DNA of 64,000 nt from Synechococcus lacustris (GTDB lineage Bacteria; Cyanobacteriota; Cyanobacteriia; PCC-6307; Cyanobiaceae). The DNA lies in contig CAJAQB010000014.1 in NCBI GenBank assembly GCA_903943975.1, positions 1-64,000 on the forward strand. Direction: 5' to 3'. Under the pieces are notes generated by a model. That model was not told the DNA's origin. It saw only the letters and a list, made by a program, of their open reading frames with translations, and did not search any database. The position numbers were made by a program, and so were the translations under genes. Each line of letters opens with the position of its first letter. Positions within the stretch are counted from its first letter, which is position 1. This document shows positions 1-9,882 of the stretch, one piece after another.

Positions 1-249
1 CTTTCTGGAGGAGCGGACTTTTATGGGTCCAGCCCTGAGGAGCTTCGCCAAGAATTCAAAAAGTCATTGTACGTTTTCCTTGAGGTCTGCAAGGAGCAAG
101 GAATCGAGCCCCGCAGGCACTATTCAGGTAAGTTTAATCTTCGGATTCCGCCTGAACTACATGAGCAGTTAGCGATGACTGCGGAGGCGCAGGGAAAGAG
201 TCTCAATTCGCTCGCTCAGGAAGCACTCCAGAGAAGTGTCACGGCATAG
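1..249 (+). CDS. HicB-type antitoxin, C-terminal part (cut by window start)
   Basis: The open frame runs in from the window edge, so the TTG at 67 is not the real start. The visible part begins with a segment like GSSPEELRQEFKKS, the linker usually found after the HicB-fold domain. It continues with KFNLRIPPELHEQLA and a short ribbon-helix-helix tail ending in SLAQEALQRSV. HicB proteins of type II toxin-antitoxin modules bind their operator and neutralise the HicA RNase. No HicA-like gene is visible downstream; a partner would have to lie outside the window. GC content here is well below that of the genes after 1000, which suggests an accessory region. The family assignment is fairly firm; activity cannot be judged from a fragment. 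Confidence 0.75.
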   Translation, partial: LSGGADFYGSSPEELRQEFKKSLYVFLEVCKEQGIEPRRHYSGKFNLRIPPELHEQLAMTAEAQGKSLNSLAQEALQRSVTA

Positions 250-282
250 AGGAACGGATAACATCTGGCTAGAACTGCATAA

Positions 283-372
283 GCCCTTAAGCTCTTGGGG
301 AGCCAAACCGAACGCGACCTGCCCAAATACATCCTCGTTTCAGACTTTGCCAGGTTTCGTCTAGTTCAATTT
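283..372 (+). pseudogene. remnant of a DNA methyltransferase N-terminal region
   Basis: A short open stretch after the stop at 280 reads LPKYILVSDFARFRL. This resembles the segment found near the N-terminus of large class I DNA methyltransferases of the MmeI/type IIL sort. Only about 30 residues remain, and the frame then runs straight into an unrelated nucleotidyltransferase tail. This looks like a scar of deletion and rejoining rather than a gene. The call rests on one recognisable motif, so it is tentative. Confidence 0.45.
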
Positions 373-378
373 CAGCCT

Positions 379-537
379 ATGGATATCTGCAAGAGAGTCC
401 ATGTCTATTTTGCAGCTCTTGATGCACTGAAGAACGTCTTCCAGTCTAACGTTGGCCTGGTCATACTAGGAGCAGTTAAAAACAGAATAATAGCAAAAGA
501 GATAGACCGCACAAAGAGACTTGCATATGGCGCATGA
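379..537 (+). pseudogene. C-terminal fragment of an MNT-type nucleotidyltransferase (MntA-like)
   Basis: The frame from the ATG at 379 encodes about 52 residues that resemble the end of minimal nucleotidyltransferases: an LDALKNVFQ helix, a VGLVILGAVKN strand, then IDRTKRLAYGA. The N-terminal GSxxRG and DxD catalytic parts are absent. In intact modules this protein AMPylates and silences the HepT toxin encoded immediately downstream. Here the fragment overlaps the hepT start at 527 by 11 bases, the usual arrangement for the pair. The remaining piece cannot be catalytically active, so this is a decayed module. The family call is inferred from the tail pattern plus the hepT neighbour. Confidence 0.55.
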
Positions 538-881
538 TTCATCTGTTTACTTACTTGACATTCTTGAGGCATGCATTGCGATAGAGGATGTCTTGGATGG
601 CGTCAGCGTTGATGAGTATCGGACGAGGCGTTCAATTCAATCATTCTGTTGAACGGGAATTCATCCTCATTGGCGAGGCTCTGAGCAGGCTTAGCAAAAC
701 AGAGACAGGCACATTTAGCTCCATCACCAATTCCAGACTGATCATTGACTTTCGCAATCTTCTTGCCCATGACTATGGTGCAATTGATGATGACTCAGTC
801 TATGGTCTCGCCTTTTCTGATCTCATTGTTCTAAAAGCCGAGGTTGCCGAGCTACTCGAAAATCGCGGAGAAGCAAAGTAA
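527..881 (+). pseudogene. hepT: frameshifted HepT-like (DUF86) toxin gene
   Basis: The ATG at 527 opens a frame reading MAHDSSVYLLDILEACIAIE, the N-terminus of HepT/DUF86 proteins, and stops at a TGA about 40 codons later. The rest of the family pattern continues in the next frame: SVEREFILIGEAL, then RLIIDFRNLLAHDYG, which contains the RxxxAHxY-type RNase motif of HepT. One extra base, most simply the T at 641, accounts for the shift; removing it gives a continuous protein of about 117 residues. The catalytic half is present but not joined to the start. This could be true decay or a sequencing error. A second start at 588 would give a 97-residue protein whose first residues are not family-like. 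Confidence 0.75.
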
Positions 882-952
882 TCATCACCTTTGCTTGGAT
901 CGCAAGTTAGCATAAATTTTTATTATTGAAAATTATTGCCATTCAAAAATGG

Positions 953-988
953 CAAAAAAAATCCCCCGCTTTTTTGGCGGAGGATTTT
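953..988 (-). terminator. rho-independent terminator of dnaK
   Basis: Read on the minus strand, a hairpin with arms near 961-969 and 976-984 (stem core CCGC/GCGG, extended with one mismatch into flanking A/T pairs) is followed by a run of eight T residues. It lies 27 bases beyond the dnaK stop codon. Confidence 0.8.
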
Positions 989-1014
989 AAGCGGAGAAAT
1001 TAACTAACCGCTTA

Positions 1015-2916
<1,902 letters not shown>

Positions 2917-3046
2917 ACCTGTCAGGACTCCTTGTCGGACGTTTCAAACTTGTTGCATCCTCCCCAGTAGGGGGCCGACCCGGCGAGGGGTGGTTCCCGA
3001 ACCCCAACCGCCCGCCCCGCCCGATCCGACCCCCACCAGAACCCCG

Positions 3047-3934
3047 ATGACCCTGCCGCTACCCAGCCCGATCGATGGGTCCACCCAGCTGCTGGCGGTG
3101 CTGGGGCACCCGATCCAGCACTCGCTTTCGCCGGCGATGCATAACGCCGCCCTGGCTGAACTGGGGCTGAACTGGCGTTATCTGGCCCTGGATGTGGCGC
3201 CGGAACGGCTGGCGGAGGCGCTCCCCGGCCTGGCCGCCATCGGCTGCAAGGGGTTGAGCATCACCATCCCCCACAAGGAAACAGTGGCGCCGCTGCTGCA
3301 AAGCCTTGACCCCGTGGCCCTACAGCTGGGGGCCGTGAATGCCCTGGTGCCCGATGGCCAGGGGGGTTGGCATGGCACCAACACCGATTGGTTGGGCTTC
3401 CTGGCCCCGCTGCGGGGTCGCAACTTCACCGGCGCCACCGCCCTGGTGCTGGGCAGTGGCGGCGTGGTGCGGGCCGTGCTGCGCAGCTGCGCTGAGCTGG
3501 GGATAGCCCGGGTGGTGCTGCGGGGGCGGCAGCTCGCCAAGCTGGAGGCCCTGGCCGAGGCCGTGGCCAGTTGGGCCCCCCCGCTGGACCTGCGCAGCTG
3601 GGATGAACCCCTTGATGAGCTGCTGGCCGACACCCAGCTGGTGGTGAATGGCACCCCCCTGGGCATGGGCCAATGGCGGGAGCAGAGCCCGCTTAGCACC
3701 GCCCAACTCGAGCAGTTACCAGCCGGGGCGCTGGTCTACGACGTGGTGTACACCCCACGGCCCACCAGGCTGCTGCTGGAAGCGGCCCAGCGGGGGCTGG
3801 CCACCCAGGACGGCCTCGAAATGCTGGTGCAGCAGGGGGCCGTTGCCCTGGGCCTCTGGACCGGCCTGGGGGATCTGCCGGTGGCGGTGATGGGCCTGGC
3901 CCTCGAACAGGTGCTCAGGGGGCGGCAGTCTTAG
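3047..3934 (+). CDS. aroE: shikimate dehydrogenase
   Basis: This enzyme reduces 3-dehydroshikimate to shikimate with NADPH in aromatic amino acid synthesis. The 295-residue protein starts MTLPLPSPIDGSTQLLAVLGHP at the ATG at 3047. The open frame extends upstream, but that part runs antisense into dnaK and is not family-like. SLSPAMHNAAL (substrate loop), SITIPHK with the catalytic lysine, NTDWLGF, the nucleotide-binding GSGGVVRA and NGTPLGM are all visible. The glycine motif is GSGGVVR instead of the common GAGGAxR, a mild variation. It is divergent from dnaK with about 130 bases between, and a Tic20-like gene starts 9 bases after its stop. Confidence 0.95.
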   Translation: MTLPLPSPIDGSTQLLAVLGHPIQHSLSPAMHNAALAELGLNWRYLALDVAPERLAEALPGLAAIGCKGLSITIPHKETVAPLLQSLDPVALQLGAVNALVPDGQGGWHGTNTDWLGFLAPLRGRNFTGATALVLGSGGVVRAVLRSCAELGIARVVLRGRQLAKLEALAEAVASWAPPLDLRSWDEPLDELLADTQLVVNGTPLGMGQWREQSPLSTAQLEQLPAGALVYDVVYTPRPTRLLLEAAQRGLATQDGLEMLVQQGAVALGLWTGLGDLPVAVMGLALEQVLRGRQS

Positions 3935-3943
3935 CCTGGGCCC

Positions 3944-4408
3944 ATGAATGACATCCCCATCTGGCAGCGGCTGCTGGGTCTGCTCGCCTATGTGCTGCCC
4001 TGGGCCGACGCCCTGCCCTTTGGCCGGGCCCTCTTTTCGTTGGCCCCCCAGCTGCAATGGCTAACCCTGCCGGCCCTGCCGGTGCTGTTGCTGGAGCGGG
4101 GGGTGCCCTTTGGCGGCTTCCTGTTGTTTTTGGTGTTGTTTCTAGCGGTGGTCCGCAACCAGAATTTGCCCTACTTCCTGCGCTTCAACGTGCTGCAGGC
4201 GATCCTGCTGGACATCGTGCTGGTGGTGTTGGGGCTGGTGTTCAGCGTGCTGCTGGGCCCCCTCGGCGACAACTTCGCCCTGCGCACCCTCAACAACACG
4301 GTGTTTATCGGCAGCCTGGCGGTGCTGCTCTTTGCCCTGGTGCAATGCCTGCGGGGTAAGGAACCAGACCTACCCACCCTCTCGGAAGCGGTGCGGCTGC
4401 AGCTTTAG
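3944..4408 (+). CDS. Tic20-family membrane protein
   Basis: This 154-residue hydrophobic protein has four predicted membrane segments. An N-terminal IWQRLLGLLAYVLPW block is followed by long runs of Leu/Val and the FLRFNVLQAILLDIV helix typical of the Tic20/Ycf60 family. Plant Tic20 is part of the inner-envelope import channel; the role of the cyanobacterial homologs is not settled. The gene follows aroE closely and precedes rpsF by less than 100 bases. The end ELPTLSEAV-like region (PDLPTLSEAV) matches the common C-terminal pattern of the family. The family call is good; no cellular function can be read from the sequence. Confidence 0.82.
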   Translation: MNDIPIWQRLLGLLAYVLPWADALPFGRALFSLAPQLQWLTLPALPVLLLERGVPFGGFLLFLVLFLAVVRNQNLPYFLRFNVLQAILLDIVLVVLGLVFSVLLGPLGDNFALRTLNNTVFIGSLAVLLFALVQCLRGKEPDLPTLSEAVRLQL

Positions 4409-4429
4409 CCCAGGGCGAAGGGGTAGGCT

Positions 4430-4477
4430 GCTTGATTCGGCTACCAGCCGAGTCAAGCCTCCGGACTGCTGGTCCGG
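4430..4477 (+). promoter_or_regulatory. structured rpsF leader (candidate S6:S18 autoregulatory element)
   Basis: Two hairpins stand just upstream of rpsF. The first has 13-base arms, 4430-4442 and 4446-4458, complementary apart from one G-U pair, with a 3-base loop. The second has arms CCGGAC (4461-4466) and GTCCGG (4472-4477). There is no T-run, so a terminator is unlikely. In many bacteria the rpsF leader folds into a structure bound by the S6:S18 dimer. The position fits; identity with that motif is inferred, not shown. Confidence 0.5.
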
Positions 4478-4495
4478 GTTCACCCCACAGGCCCC

Positions 4496-4906
4496 ATGAG
4501 CGAGAAGCCGAACTACGAAACCATGTACATCCTTCGTCCGGACGTGCCGGAGGAAGAGGTGGAAGGTCATGCCAATAAGTACCGCGATCTGGTGATCGAA
4601 TCCGGCGGCCAGATCATTGACAGCCAGCTGCGGGGCAAGCGCCGCCTGGCCTACAACATCGGCAAGCACCGTGAAGGCATCTACGTACAGCTGAACTACA
4701 GCGGTGACGGCCAGCAGGTGGGCCCCCTGGAACGGGCCATGCGTCTCAGTGAAGACGTGATCCGTTACCTCACCGTTAAGTACGACGGTCAGCACAGCTC
4801 CCTGGGCCGCAGCACCACCCCGGTGGCCTCCACGGAGAACACCACCGCCCGCCAGGAACGCGAGCCCGTGGCCGCCAGTGCCGAGCCTGCTGGCGCCGAA
4901 GACTGA
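4496..4906 (+). CDS. rpsF: 30S ribosomal protein S6
   Basis: The 136-residue protein begins [21 protein letters not shown] and contains the S6 core pattern [20 protein letters not shown]. It pairs with S18 on the 30S platform. The body of S6 is about 100 residues; the rest is an Ala/Thr/Glu-rich C-terminal extension that is common in cyanobacterial S6. The gene stands alone: neither rpsR nor rplI follows. A hypothetical gene begins 34 bases after the stop. The hairpins upstream suggest feedback control of translation. Confidence 0.95.
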   Translation: MSEKPNYETMYILRPDVPEEEVEGHANKYRDLVIESGGQIIDSQLRGKRRLAYNIGKHREGIYVQLNYSGDGQQVGPLERAMRLSEDVIRYLTVKYDGQHSSLGRSTTPVASTENTTARQEREPVAASAEPAGAED

Positions 4907-4940
4907 AGCCCGATAGGGTCCCGCCAGACAGGTGTGGCCC

Positions 4941-5369
4941 ATGCAGGCGGAGTGGTCAGTGGCCCAGGAGCCGATGCCCCACTGGCTGGAAAATCTGGAG
5001 GACCAGGCCAGCGCCACCCGGCTGGAACTGGAACAGGAGCAAAGCCAGGCCCGCCTGGCCGAGCTGGAAAGCCTGCTGGAGGAATTACCTGGGATCTTTG
5101 AGCGCAAGTTCCAGCAACGGCTGGAACCGGTGCTGGATCGCCAGCAATTACTAATCGATGAAAACGAGCGGTTGCGGGCCCTGGTGGAGCGGCTGCTGCC
5201 CCAACCCGGGGAGGTGCGGCTGCGGTTCCCCGATCGCCGCCCCCCCCAACAGGCCCTAGGGGGCGCCGATCAGGCCCCCCTGCCGCCGCTATTGCGGCTC
5301 ATCCGAGGCGGGCGTCCCGACGGCGAGCCGCTGCCCAGAGGCGGGTGGGAAGACCCCACACATAGATGA
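4941..5369 (+). CDS. conserved-looking coiled-coil protein of unknown function
   Basis: I do not recognise a named family. The frame could begin at GTG 4932 or, more likely, at ATG 4941, giving about 142 residues. The first half is strongly helical and charged ([19 protein letters not shown]), consistent with a coiled coil up to about residue 85. The second half is rich in Pro, Arg and Gly and probably disordered. The last 71 bases overlap the 3' end of argG on the opposite strand. Its position just after rpsF and codon use like its neighbours support a real gene. The location in the cell is probably cytoplasmic because there is no signal or membrane segment. Confidence 0.6.
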   Translation: MQAEWSVAQEPMPHWLENLEDQASATRLELEQEQSQARLAELESLLEELPGIFERKFQQRLEPVLDRQQLLIDENERLRALVERLLPQPGEVRLRFPDRRPPQQALGGADQAPLPPLLRLIRGGRPDGEPLPRGGWEDPTHR

Positions 5370-6516
5370 AACCAGCGGCTGCCCTGTGGTCGAACTGGTC
5401 TTCGCTGCCGTAGGTGGCCATATCGGGCACGTAGAGGCTGTCGACGGAGCTGCGGCCCACCACGGTGGCATTGCCCTTGTGCAGCTTGATCCGCACGCTG
5501 CCATTCACGGTGTACTGGGTGCGCTCAATGAAGCCATCCAAGGCCTGCTTGAGCGGGCCATACCAGAGGCCCTGGTAAACGAGATCAGCCCAGCTGGCCT
5601 CGATCTGGCGCTTGTAGCGCTGCACGTCGGCGGCCAGGGTGAGGCTCTCCAGCTCCTGGTGGGCCTTGATCAGCAGCAACAAACCAGGGGTTTCATAGAT
5701 CTCCCGGCTCTTGATGCCCACCACCCGGTTTTCCAGCATGTCGAGGCGGCCAAAACCATGGCTGCCGGCCAGTTCATTGGCCCGCCGGATCAGGGCCACG
5801 GGATCAAGGCGCACCCCGTCAATGCTCACGGGATTGCCCTGCTCAAAGCCGATCTCCACGGTTTGGCCAAGGCTGGGGGCCGCATCCACCGAAACGGTCA
5901 TGGCATAGATCTCCTCGGGGGGCTCCACGTTGGGGTCCTCCAAGGGGCCGGCCTCAATCGAACGACCCAGCAGGTTGAGGTCGATCGAATAGGGCGACTT
6001 CTTGCTCACCGGCGAGGGGATGCCACAGCGCTCGCCGTAGGCAATGGTTTCCTCCCGGCTAAAGCCCCACTCGCGGGCGGGGGTAAGCACCTTGAGCTCG
6101 GGGGCGAGGGCGCCGATCGCCACATCAAACCGCACCTGGTCATTGCCCTTACCGGTGCAGCCGTGGGCCACGGCGTCGGCCCCCAGCTCCCGGGCAATCT
6201 CCACCAGGCGCCGGGCGATCAGGGGCCGGGCCAGGGCGGTGGAAAGCGGATAGCGGCCCTCGTAGAGGGCATTGGCGCGGATGGCCGGGAAGGCAAATTC
6301 GGTGATGAAGGGTTCGATCAGGTCGGCCACGATCGACTGGCTGGCGCCGGAATCCAGCGCCTTCTGGCGGATCGGCTCCAATTCATCGCCCTGGCCCAGG
6401 TCGGCGGCGAAGGTGATCACCTCCTCCACCCCCCACTCCTTGATCAGATACGGGATACAAACGCTGGTATCCACCCCGCCGGAATAGGCCAGCACCACCT
6501 TTTTTGCCCGAGCCAT
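5299..6516 (-). CDS. argG: argininosuccinate synthase
   Basis: ArgG joins citrulline and aspartate with ATP, the penultimate step of arginine synthesis; argH for the last step lies at 38460-39878. The start was set at the ATG at 6516, which gives [18 protein letters not shown] with the ATP pyrophosphatase loop at residues 10-18. The open frame continues upstream but that part reads as an unrelated reverse of the neighbouring gene. The 405-residue length and the motifs [29 protein letters not shown] and [11 protein letters not shown] fit the family. The end ([11 protein letters not shown] plus a short basic tail) overlaps the 3' end of the gene at 4941-5369. A small membrane-protein gene lies 16 bases upstream on the same strand. 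Confidence 0.96.
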   Translation of the reverse strand: MARAKKVVLAYSGGVDTSVCIPYLIKEWGVEEVITFAADLGQGDELEPIRQKALDSGASQSIVADLIEPFITEFAFPAIRANALYEGRYPLSTALARPLIARRLVEIARELGADAVAHGCTGKGNDQVRFDVAIGALAPELKVLTPAREWGFSREETIAYGERCGIPSPVSKKSPYSIDLNLLGRSIEAGPLEDPNVEPPEEIYAMTVSVDAAPSLGQTVEIGFEQGNPVSIDGVRLDPVALIRRANELAGSHGFGRLDMLENRVVGIKSREIYETPGLLLLIKAHQELESLTLAADVQRYKRQIEASWADLVYQGLWYGPLKQALDGFIERTQYTVNGSVRIKLHKGNATVVGRSSVDSLYVPDMATYGSEDQFDHRAAAGFIYVWGLPTRLWAAARRRDARLG

Positions 6517-6532
6517 GTGCGTTGCCACCGAC

Positions 6533-6754
6533 TTAATCGAGGGAATCAACAGGATTCTCCGATGCCGGGCGCCAGCGCCCCCAGCGGGAGGCAATCCAAA
6601 GGCCCATGGCCAGGGGCGGCAGCAACACCAGGGCAAGCACCAGGGGGGTGGCCAGGGGGGGCACCAAGTCGTGGCGCCCGGCCCACCGCAACAGACCGGC
6701 CCCCAGCAGGGCCCCACCCCAGGCGATCAATAACTGCATCAACTTTGAGGGCAT
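6533..6754 (-). CDS. small two-helix membrane protein, function unknown
   Basis: This 73-residue protein has two hydrophobic segments ([15 protein letters not shown] and [19 protein letters not shown]) separated by a short charged loop, and a polar tail. It ends 16 bases before argG and is probably co-transcribed with it. A second ATG at residue 6 (6739) could be the true start. I recognise no family. A divergent promoter region separates it from the DUF3134 gene at 6798. Confidence 0.6.
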   Translation of the reverse strand: MPSKLMQLLIAWGGALLGAGLLRWAGRHDLVPPLATPLVLALVLLPPLAMGLWIASRWGRWRPASENPVDSLD

Positions 6755-6797
6755 GGTTTAGGGTGACAGATTGTGGCGCTTGGAGCGGGTTTAAACC

Positions 6798-7049
6798 ATG
6801 AGCAGCCTCGACAGTTTCAACCCTTCGCTTACTCGGTACAGGCGCAGCGATCCGGCCCCGGTGCTGCCCCTGCGTGATGAGCCTGATCTGCTCACCTGGC
6901 TGGAAAGCACCGGCCGTTTGGTGGCCGATGAAGAAACCGCCGGCGCCGACCTCTCCACCGTGGAAGAGGAAGAGCTTTCGGTACTGATGGGCGAAAAAGA
7001 GGACTACAGCCAGCAGGACGAAGCCCAGGAAGAAAACTGGGAAGACTGA
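6798..7049 (+). CDS. DUF3134 family protein
   Basis: This 83-residue acidic protein carries the pattern PAPVLPLRDEPDLLTWLESTGRL followed by an acidic stretch with EELSVLMGE. The block fits the cyanobacterium-specific DUF3134 family. There is no signal peptide or membrane segment. Its function is unknown. It lies 42 bases upstream of mraY on the same strand and could be read together with it. Confidence 0.75.
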   Translation: MSSLDSFNPSLTRYRRSDPAPVLPLRDEPDLLTWLESTGRLVADEETAGADLSTVEEEELSVLMGEKEDYSQQDEAQEENWED

Positions 7050-7091
7050 TGGCCGTGGCCTAGGGTCCCGGCGCATCCCAGTGATTCCCAG

Positions 7092-8180
7092 GTGCGTTCT
7101 TCCGAGGTATCTGCCTTTCCGGGCTCCGGTCGCAGCTGGACCCTGGCCCTGATCGCCCTGCTACTGCTGGTCTCCCTGGCCTGTGATCTAAGCCTGGGCG
7201 CCTTCCAACTAACGACCCCCCTGCTGCTGGCCGCTGGGCTCAGCTGGCTGGTGGGGCTCCTGGGGATCCCGCGGCTGCGGGCCCTGAAGCTGGGCCAGGT
7301 GATTCGCCAGGAGGGGCCCCAGTCGCACCACAGCAAATCAGGTACCCCCACCATGGGCGGGCTGCTACTGGTGCCCTGTGGCCTGGTGATTGGGGCCCTG
7401 GTGAGCCCCGGCGATCAACGGCTGCTGCCTGTTGCCCTGGTAACCCTCGCCTTCATGTTGATCGGCGCCGTAGACGACTGGCGCAGCCTCACCAAACGCA
7501 CCAACACCGGCCTCAGCCCCCGGGGCAAGTTGCTACTCCAGGCCCTGGCCGCTGGCCTGTTCCTGCTCTGGGCCGCCCTCCATGGGGCCATCGCCAGCAG
7601 CATCGCCCTGCCCTTTGCCTGGGCCCTACCCCTGGGCCTCTTGATCTGGCCCCTGGCCCTGTTTGTATTTCTGGCCGAAAGCAACGCCACCAACCTCACC
7701 GACGGCCTCGATGGCCTGGCCGCCGGGGTGGGCGCCATTGTTTTCCTGGGGTTAGGGCTGCAATTGATGCTGCGGGGCAACAGTGGTGATCCCGCCCTGG
7801 CGGGCTTCTGTGCCGCCCTGGCCGGGGCCTGGCTTGGCTTCCTGCTGCACAACCGCAACCCAGCTCAGATTTTCATGGGAGATACCGGCTCCCTCGCCAT
7901 GGGGGCCGCCCTCAGTGCCATTGCCCTGCTTTCCAACAGCCTCTGGCCGCTGCTGCTGATCGGAGGGGTGTTGCTGGCTGAATCACTCTCGGTGATCCTG
8001 CAGGTGTGGGTGTTTAAAGCCACCAAGGGCGCCGATGGCCAGGGGCGACGCCTATTCCGCATGGCGCCGCTGCACCACCACTTCGAACTGGGGGGTTGGA
8101 GCGAACTGCAGGTGGTGGTGAGCTTCTGGGCGATCAGCCTCGGCCTCGGCGCCCTCGGACTGTTGCTAAGACCCCACTAA
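7092..8180 (+). CDS. mraY: phospho-N-acetylmuramoyl-pentapeptide transferase
   Basis: MraY makes lipid I from UDP-MurNAc-pentapeptide and undecaprenyl phosphate in the cytoplasmic membrane. The 362-residue protein has about ten membrane segments and all family signatures: [32 protein letters not shown] with the Mg-binding aspartates, [11 protein letters not shown] and the [10 protein letters not shown] loop. The start is the GTG at 7092, since no ATG lies nearby. In this genome mraY is away from the other mur genes (murC and murB are at 52919-55242), which is normal for picocyanobacteria. Confidence 0.96.
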   Translation: MRSSEVSAFPGSGRSWTLALIALLLLVSLACDLSLGAFQLTTPLLLAAGLSWLVGLLGIPRLRALKLGQVIRQEGPQSHHSKSGTPTMGGLLLVPCGLVIGALVSPGDQRLLPVALVTLAFMLIGAVDDWRSLTKRTNTGLSPRGKLLLQALAAGLFLLWAALHGAIASSIALPFAWALPLGLLIWPLALFVFLAESNATNLTDGLDGLAAGVGAIVFLGLGLQLMLRGNSGDPALAGFCAALAGAWLGFLLHNRNPAQIFMGDTGSLAMGAALSAIALLSNSLWPLLLIGGVLLAESLSVILQVWVFKATKGADGQGRRLFRMAPLHHHFELGGWSELQVVVSFWAISLGLGALGLLLRPH

Positions 8181-8239
8181 ACCGCCCCCCATTTGCCCGA
8201 ATTCAGGGCCAGAATTCAGGGGTCGCCGCCGACCGCCCC

Positions 8240-8500
8240 GTGCCCTATTTCACCTGGAAGGAAAAGGGACTTACTGAAGACTGCGCCAGCCTCAATGCCA
8301 TGGCCGCCCGCCTCCAGGAAGCTGCCCAGCTGCTGCGACGCATGGCCGATGAGGGCTTCCAGGTGGAACGGCTGGATGGGCTGCAACGCATCACCCACCA
8401 CGATCCAGATCTGTTCAAGGCCTATGGCTTCGTTAGTGAGGAGGCGCCGGAACGGCAGCTGGGCCTGGTGCTTGATCCCGCCAGCGACAGCAACAACTAG
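8240..8500 (+). CDS. small conserved-looking protein of unknown function
   Basis: The frame is open back into mraY, but the family-like portion begins at GTG 8240, giving VPYFTWKEKGLTEDCASLNAMA and 86 residues in all. It looks soluble and helical, with no signal peptide. I do not recognise a family. It follows mraY by 59 bases, and its stop codon overlaps the stop of the small membrane-protein gene on the opposite strand. The start is uncertain; a later ATG (8298) would cut it to about 67 residues. Confidence 0.55.
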   Translation: MPYFTWKEKGLTEDCASLNAMAARLQEAAQLLRRMADEGFQVERLDGLQRITHHDPDLFKAYGFVSEEAPERQLGLVLDPASDSNN

Positions 8501-8643
8501 CGCTTCCGCAGGCCCACTGCCCAGATAATGACGAAGACCACGCCCGAGAGGGCCAGGTACACCAGGGCACCGTTCTGGAGGCCGGCCAGGTCGAGCCCAA
8601 AGGGCAGGGCACCGGGATCCCCGGCCGTGGCGTAGGCAAACAA
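8497..8643 (-). CDS. small single-pass membrane protein
   Basis: Found by reading the minus strand directly. From TTG 8643 the frame gives 48 residues: LFAYATAGDPGALPFGLDL, then a hydrophobic helix YLALSGVVFVIIWAV and a basic end GLRKR. The frame is bounded upstream by a stop 24 bases before the TTG. Its stop overlaps the stop of the forward gene ending at 8500 by 3 bases. One membrane helix followed by positive charges suggests a small membrane-anchored protein with its C-terminus in the cytoplasm. The size recalls photosynthetic small subunits, but I recognise no specific one. The start codon is the weakest point. Confidence 0.5.
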   Translation of the reverse strand: MFAYATAGDPGALPFGLDLAGLQNGALVYLALSGVVFVIIWAVGLRKR

Positions 8644-8703
8644 CCTGATCCTGCGGCGAACGCCCCCGGTCTAGCAGTCATCCCCCCACCTTTCCCTTTC
8701 CCC

Positions 8704-9882
8704 ATGAGTTCGCCGCTACTGCCCGCCACCCTGCTGCTGCTGGGCAGCGGTGAACTGGGCAAGGAATTGGCGATCGCCGGCCAACGGCTTGGTTGCCGGG
8801 TGGTGGCCGTGGATAGCTATGCCGGTGCCCCGGCCATGCAGGTGGCCGACGAGGCCCTGGTGATCCCGATGACGGATGCGGCGGCCCTCAAGCAATTGGT
8901 GCGGGCCCAGCAGCCGGCCCTGGTGATTCCAGAAATCGAAGCCCTGGCGGTGGATGCCCTGGCGGAGCTGGAGGCCGAGGGCATCACCGTGATCCCCACG
9001 GCTAGGGCCACGGCGATCACCATGAACCGTGACCGCATCCGCGACCTGGCCGCCGGCGAGCTGGGCCTGCGCACGGCCCGCTACGGCTATGCCCGCAGCG
9101 CCGCCGAACTGGCCGAGGCCGCCGCCCCCCTCGGTTGGCCGGTGGTGGTGAAGCCGGTGATGAGTTCCTCGGGCAAGGGCCAAAGCGTGGCCAAAAACAG
9201 CGCCGAACTGGCCCAGGCCTGGCAGGCCGCCGCCGCCGGGGCCCGGGGCAACGCCAGCCTCGTGATCGTGGAGGAATTCCTGCGCTTTGAGCAGGAAATC
9301 ACCCTGCTAACCGTGCGCCAGCAGCAGGGCCCCACCCTCTTCTGCCCAGCGATCGGCCACCTGCAGGCGCGCGGTGATTACCAATCCAGCTGGCAACCGG
9401 CGCAGTTGCAACCTGCCCAACTGTTGGAAGCCCAGCGCATGGCCCGCCTGGTTACCGATGCCCTGGGGGGGGTGGGGATCTTTGGGGTGGAGTTCTTTAT
9501 CTCCGCCGGGGAGGTGATTTTTTCGGAGCTTTCACCGCGGCCCCATGACACGGGCCTGGTGACCCTGGCGGGCCAAAACCTGAATCAATTTGAACTGCAC
9601 CTGCGGGCGGTACTGGGGCTACCGATCGCGGCGGTGCACTCCACTGGCCCAACCGCCAGCCGGGTGATCCTGGCCGGGGCAGCCCAGGCGGGGGCCCCCG
9701 TCCGTTATGGCGGCGTGGCCACGGCCCTGGCCCAACCCGAAAGCCAGGTGCTGCTATTTGGCAAGCCAGAGGCGTGGCCCCAACGACGCATGGGCGTAGC
9801 CCTGGCCCGGGGCGTAGATCTTGCGGAAGCGCGCCGGCGCGCCGATGCGGCTGCCGCCGCCGTAGAGGTGCTGGTGGGCTAA
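8704..9882 (+). CDS. purT: formate-dependent phosphoribosylglycinamide formyltransferase
   Basis: PurT converts GAR to FGAR with formate and ATP in purine synthesis, replacing the folate-dependent PurN. The 392-residue ATP-grasp protein begins with the LLLGSGELGKELAIA loop and has EALAVDALAELE, VVVKPVMSSSGKGQS, EEFLRFEQEITLLTV and ELSPRPHDTGLVTL, the last carrying the metal ligands. The length is standard. The start ATG 8704 follows a CTTTCCCTTTCCCC stretch without a clear Shine-Dalgarno. The last 129 bases overlap the 3' end of the sucrose-phosphate synthase gene on the other strand. purL and purF are at 24382-28272. Confidence 0.95.
   Translation: MSSPLLPATLLLLGSGELGKELAIAGQRLGCRVVAVDSYAGAPAMQVADEALVIPMTDAAALKQLVRAQQPALVIPEIEALAVDALAELEAEGITVIPTARATAITMNRDRIRDLAAGELGLRTARYGYARSAAELAEAAAPLGWPVVVKPVMSSSGKGQSVAKNSAELAQAWQAAAAGARGNASLVIVEEFLRFEQEITLLTVRQQQGPTLFCPAIGHLQARGDYQSSWQPAQLQPAQLLEAQRMARLVTDALGGVGIFGVEFFISAGEVIFSELSPRPHDTGLVTLAGQNLNQFELHLRAVLGLPIAAVHSTGPTASRVILAGAAQAGAPVRYGGVATALAQPESQVLLFGKPEAWPQRRMGVALARGVDLAEARRRADAAAAAVEVLVG

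Noticed and set aside
588-881. 97-residue frame as a complete separate gene
   Set aside because: Its first 16 residues are not family-like; the HepT N-terminus lies in the next frame, so a frameshift is the better explanation.
5386-6801. 471-codon open frame antisense to argG
   Set aside because: It is a shadow of argG; the His/Gly-rich content is explained by codon bias on the opposite strand.
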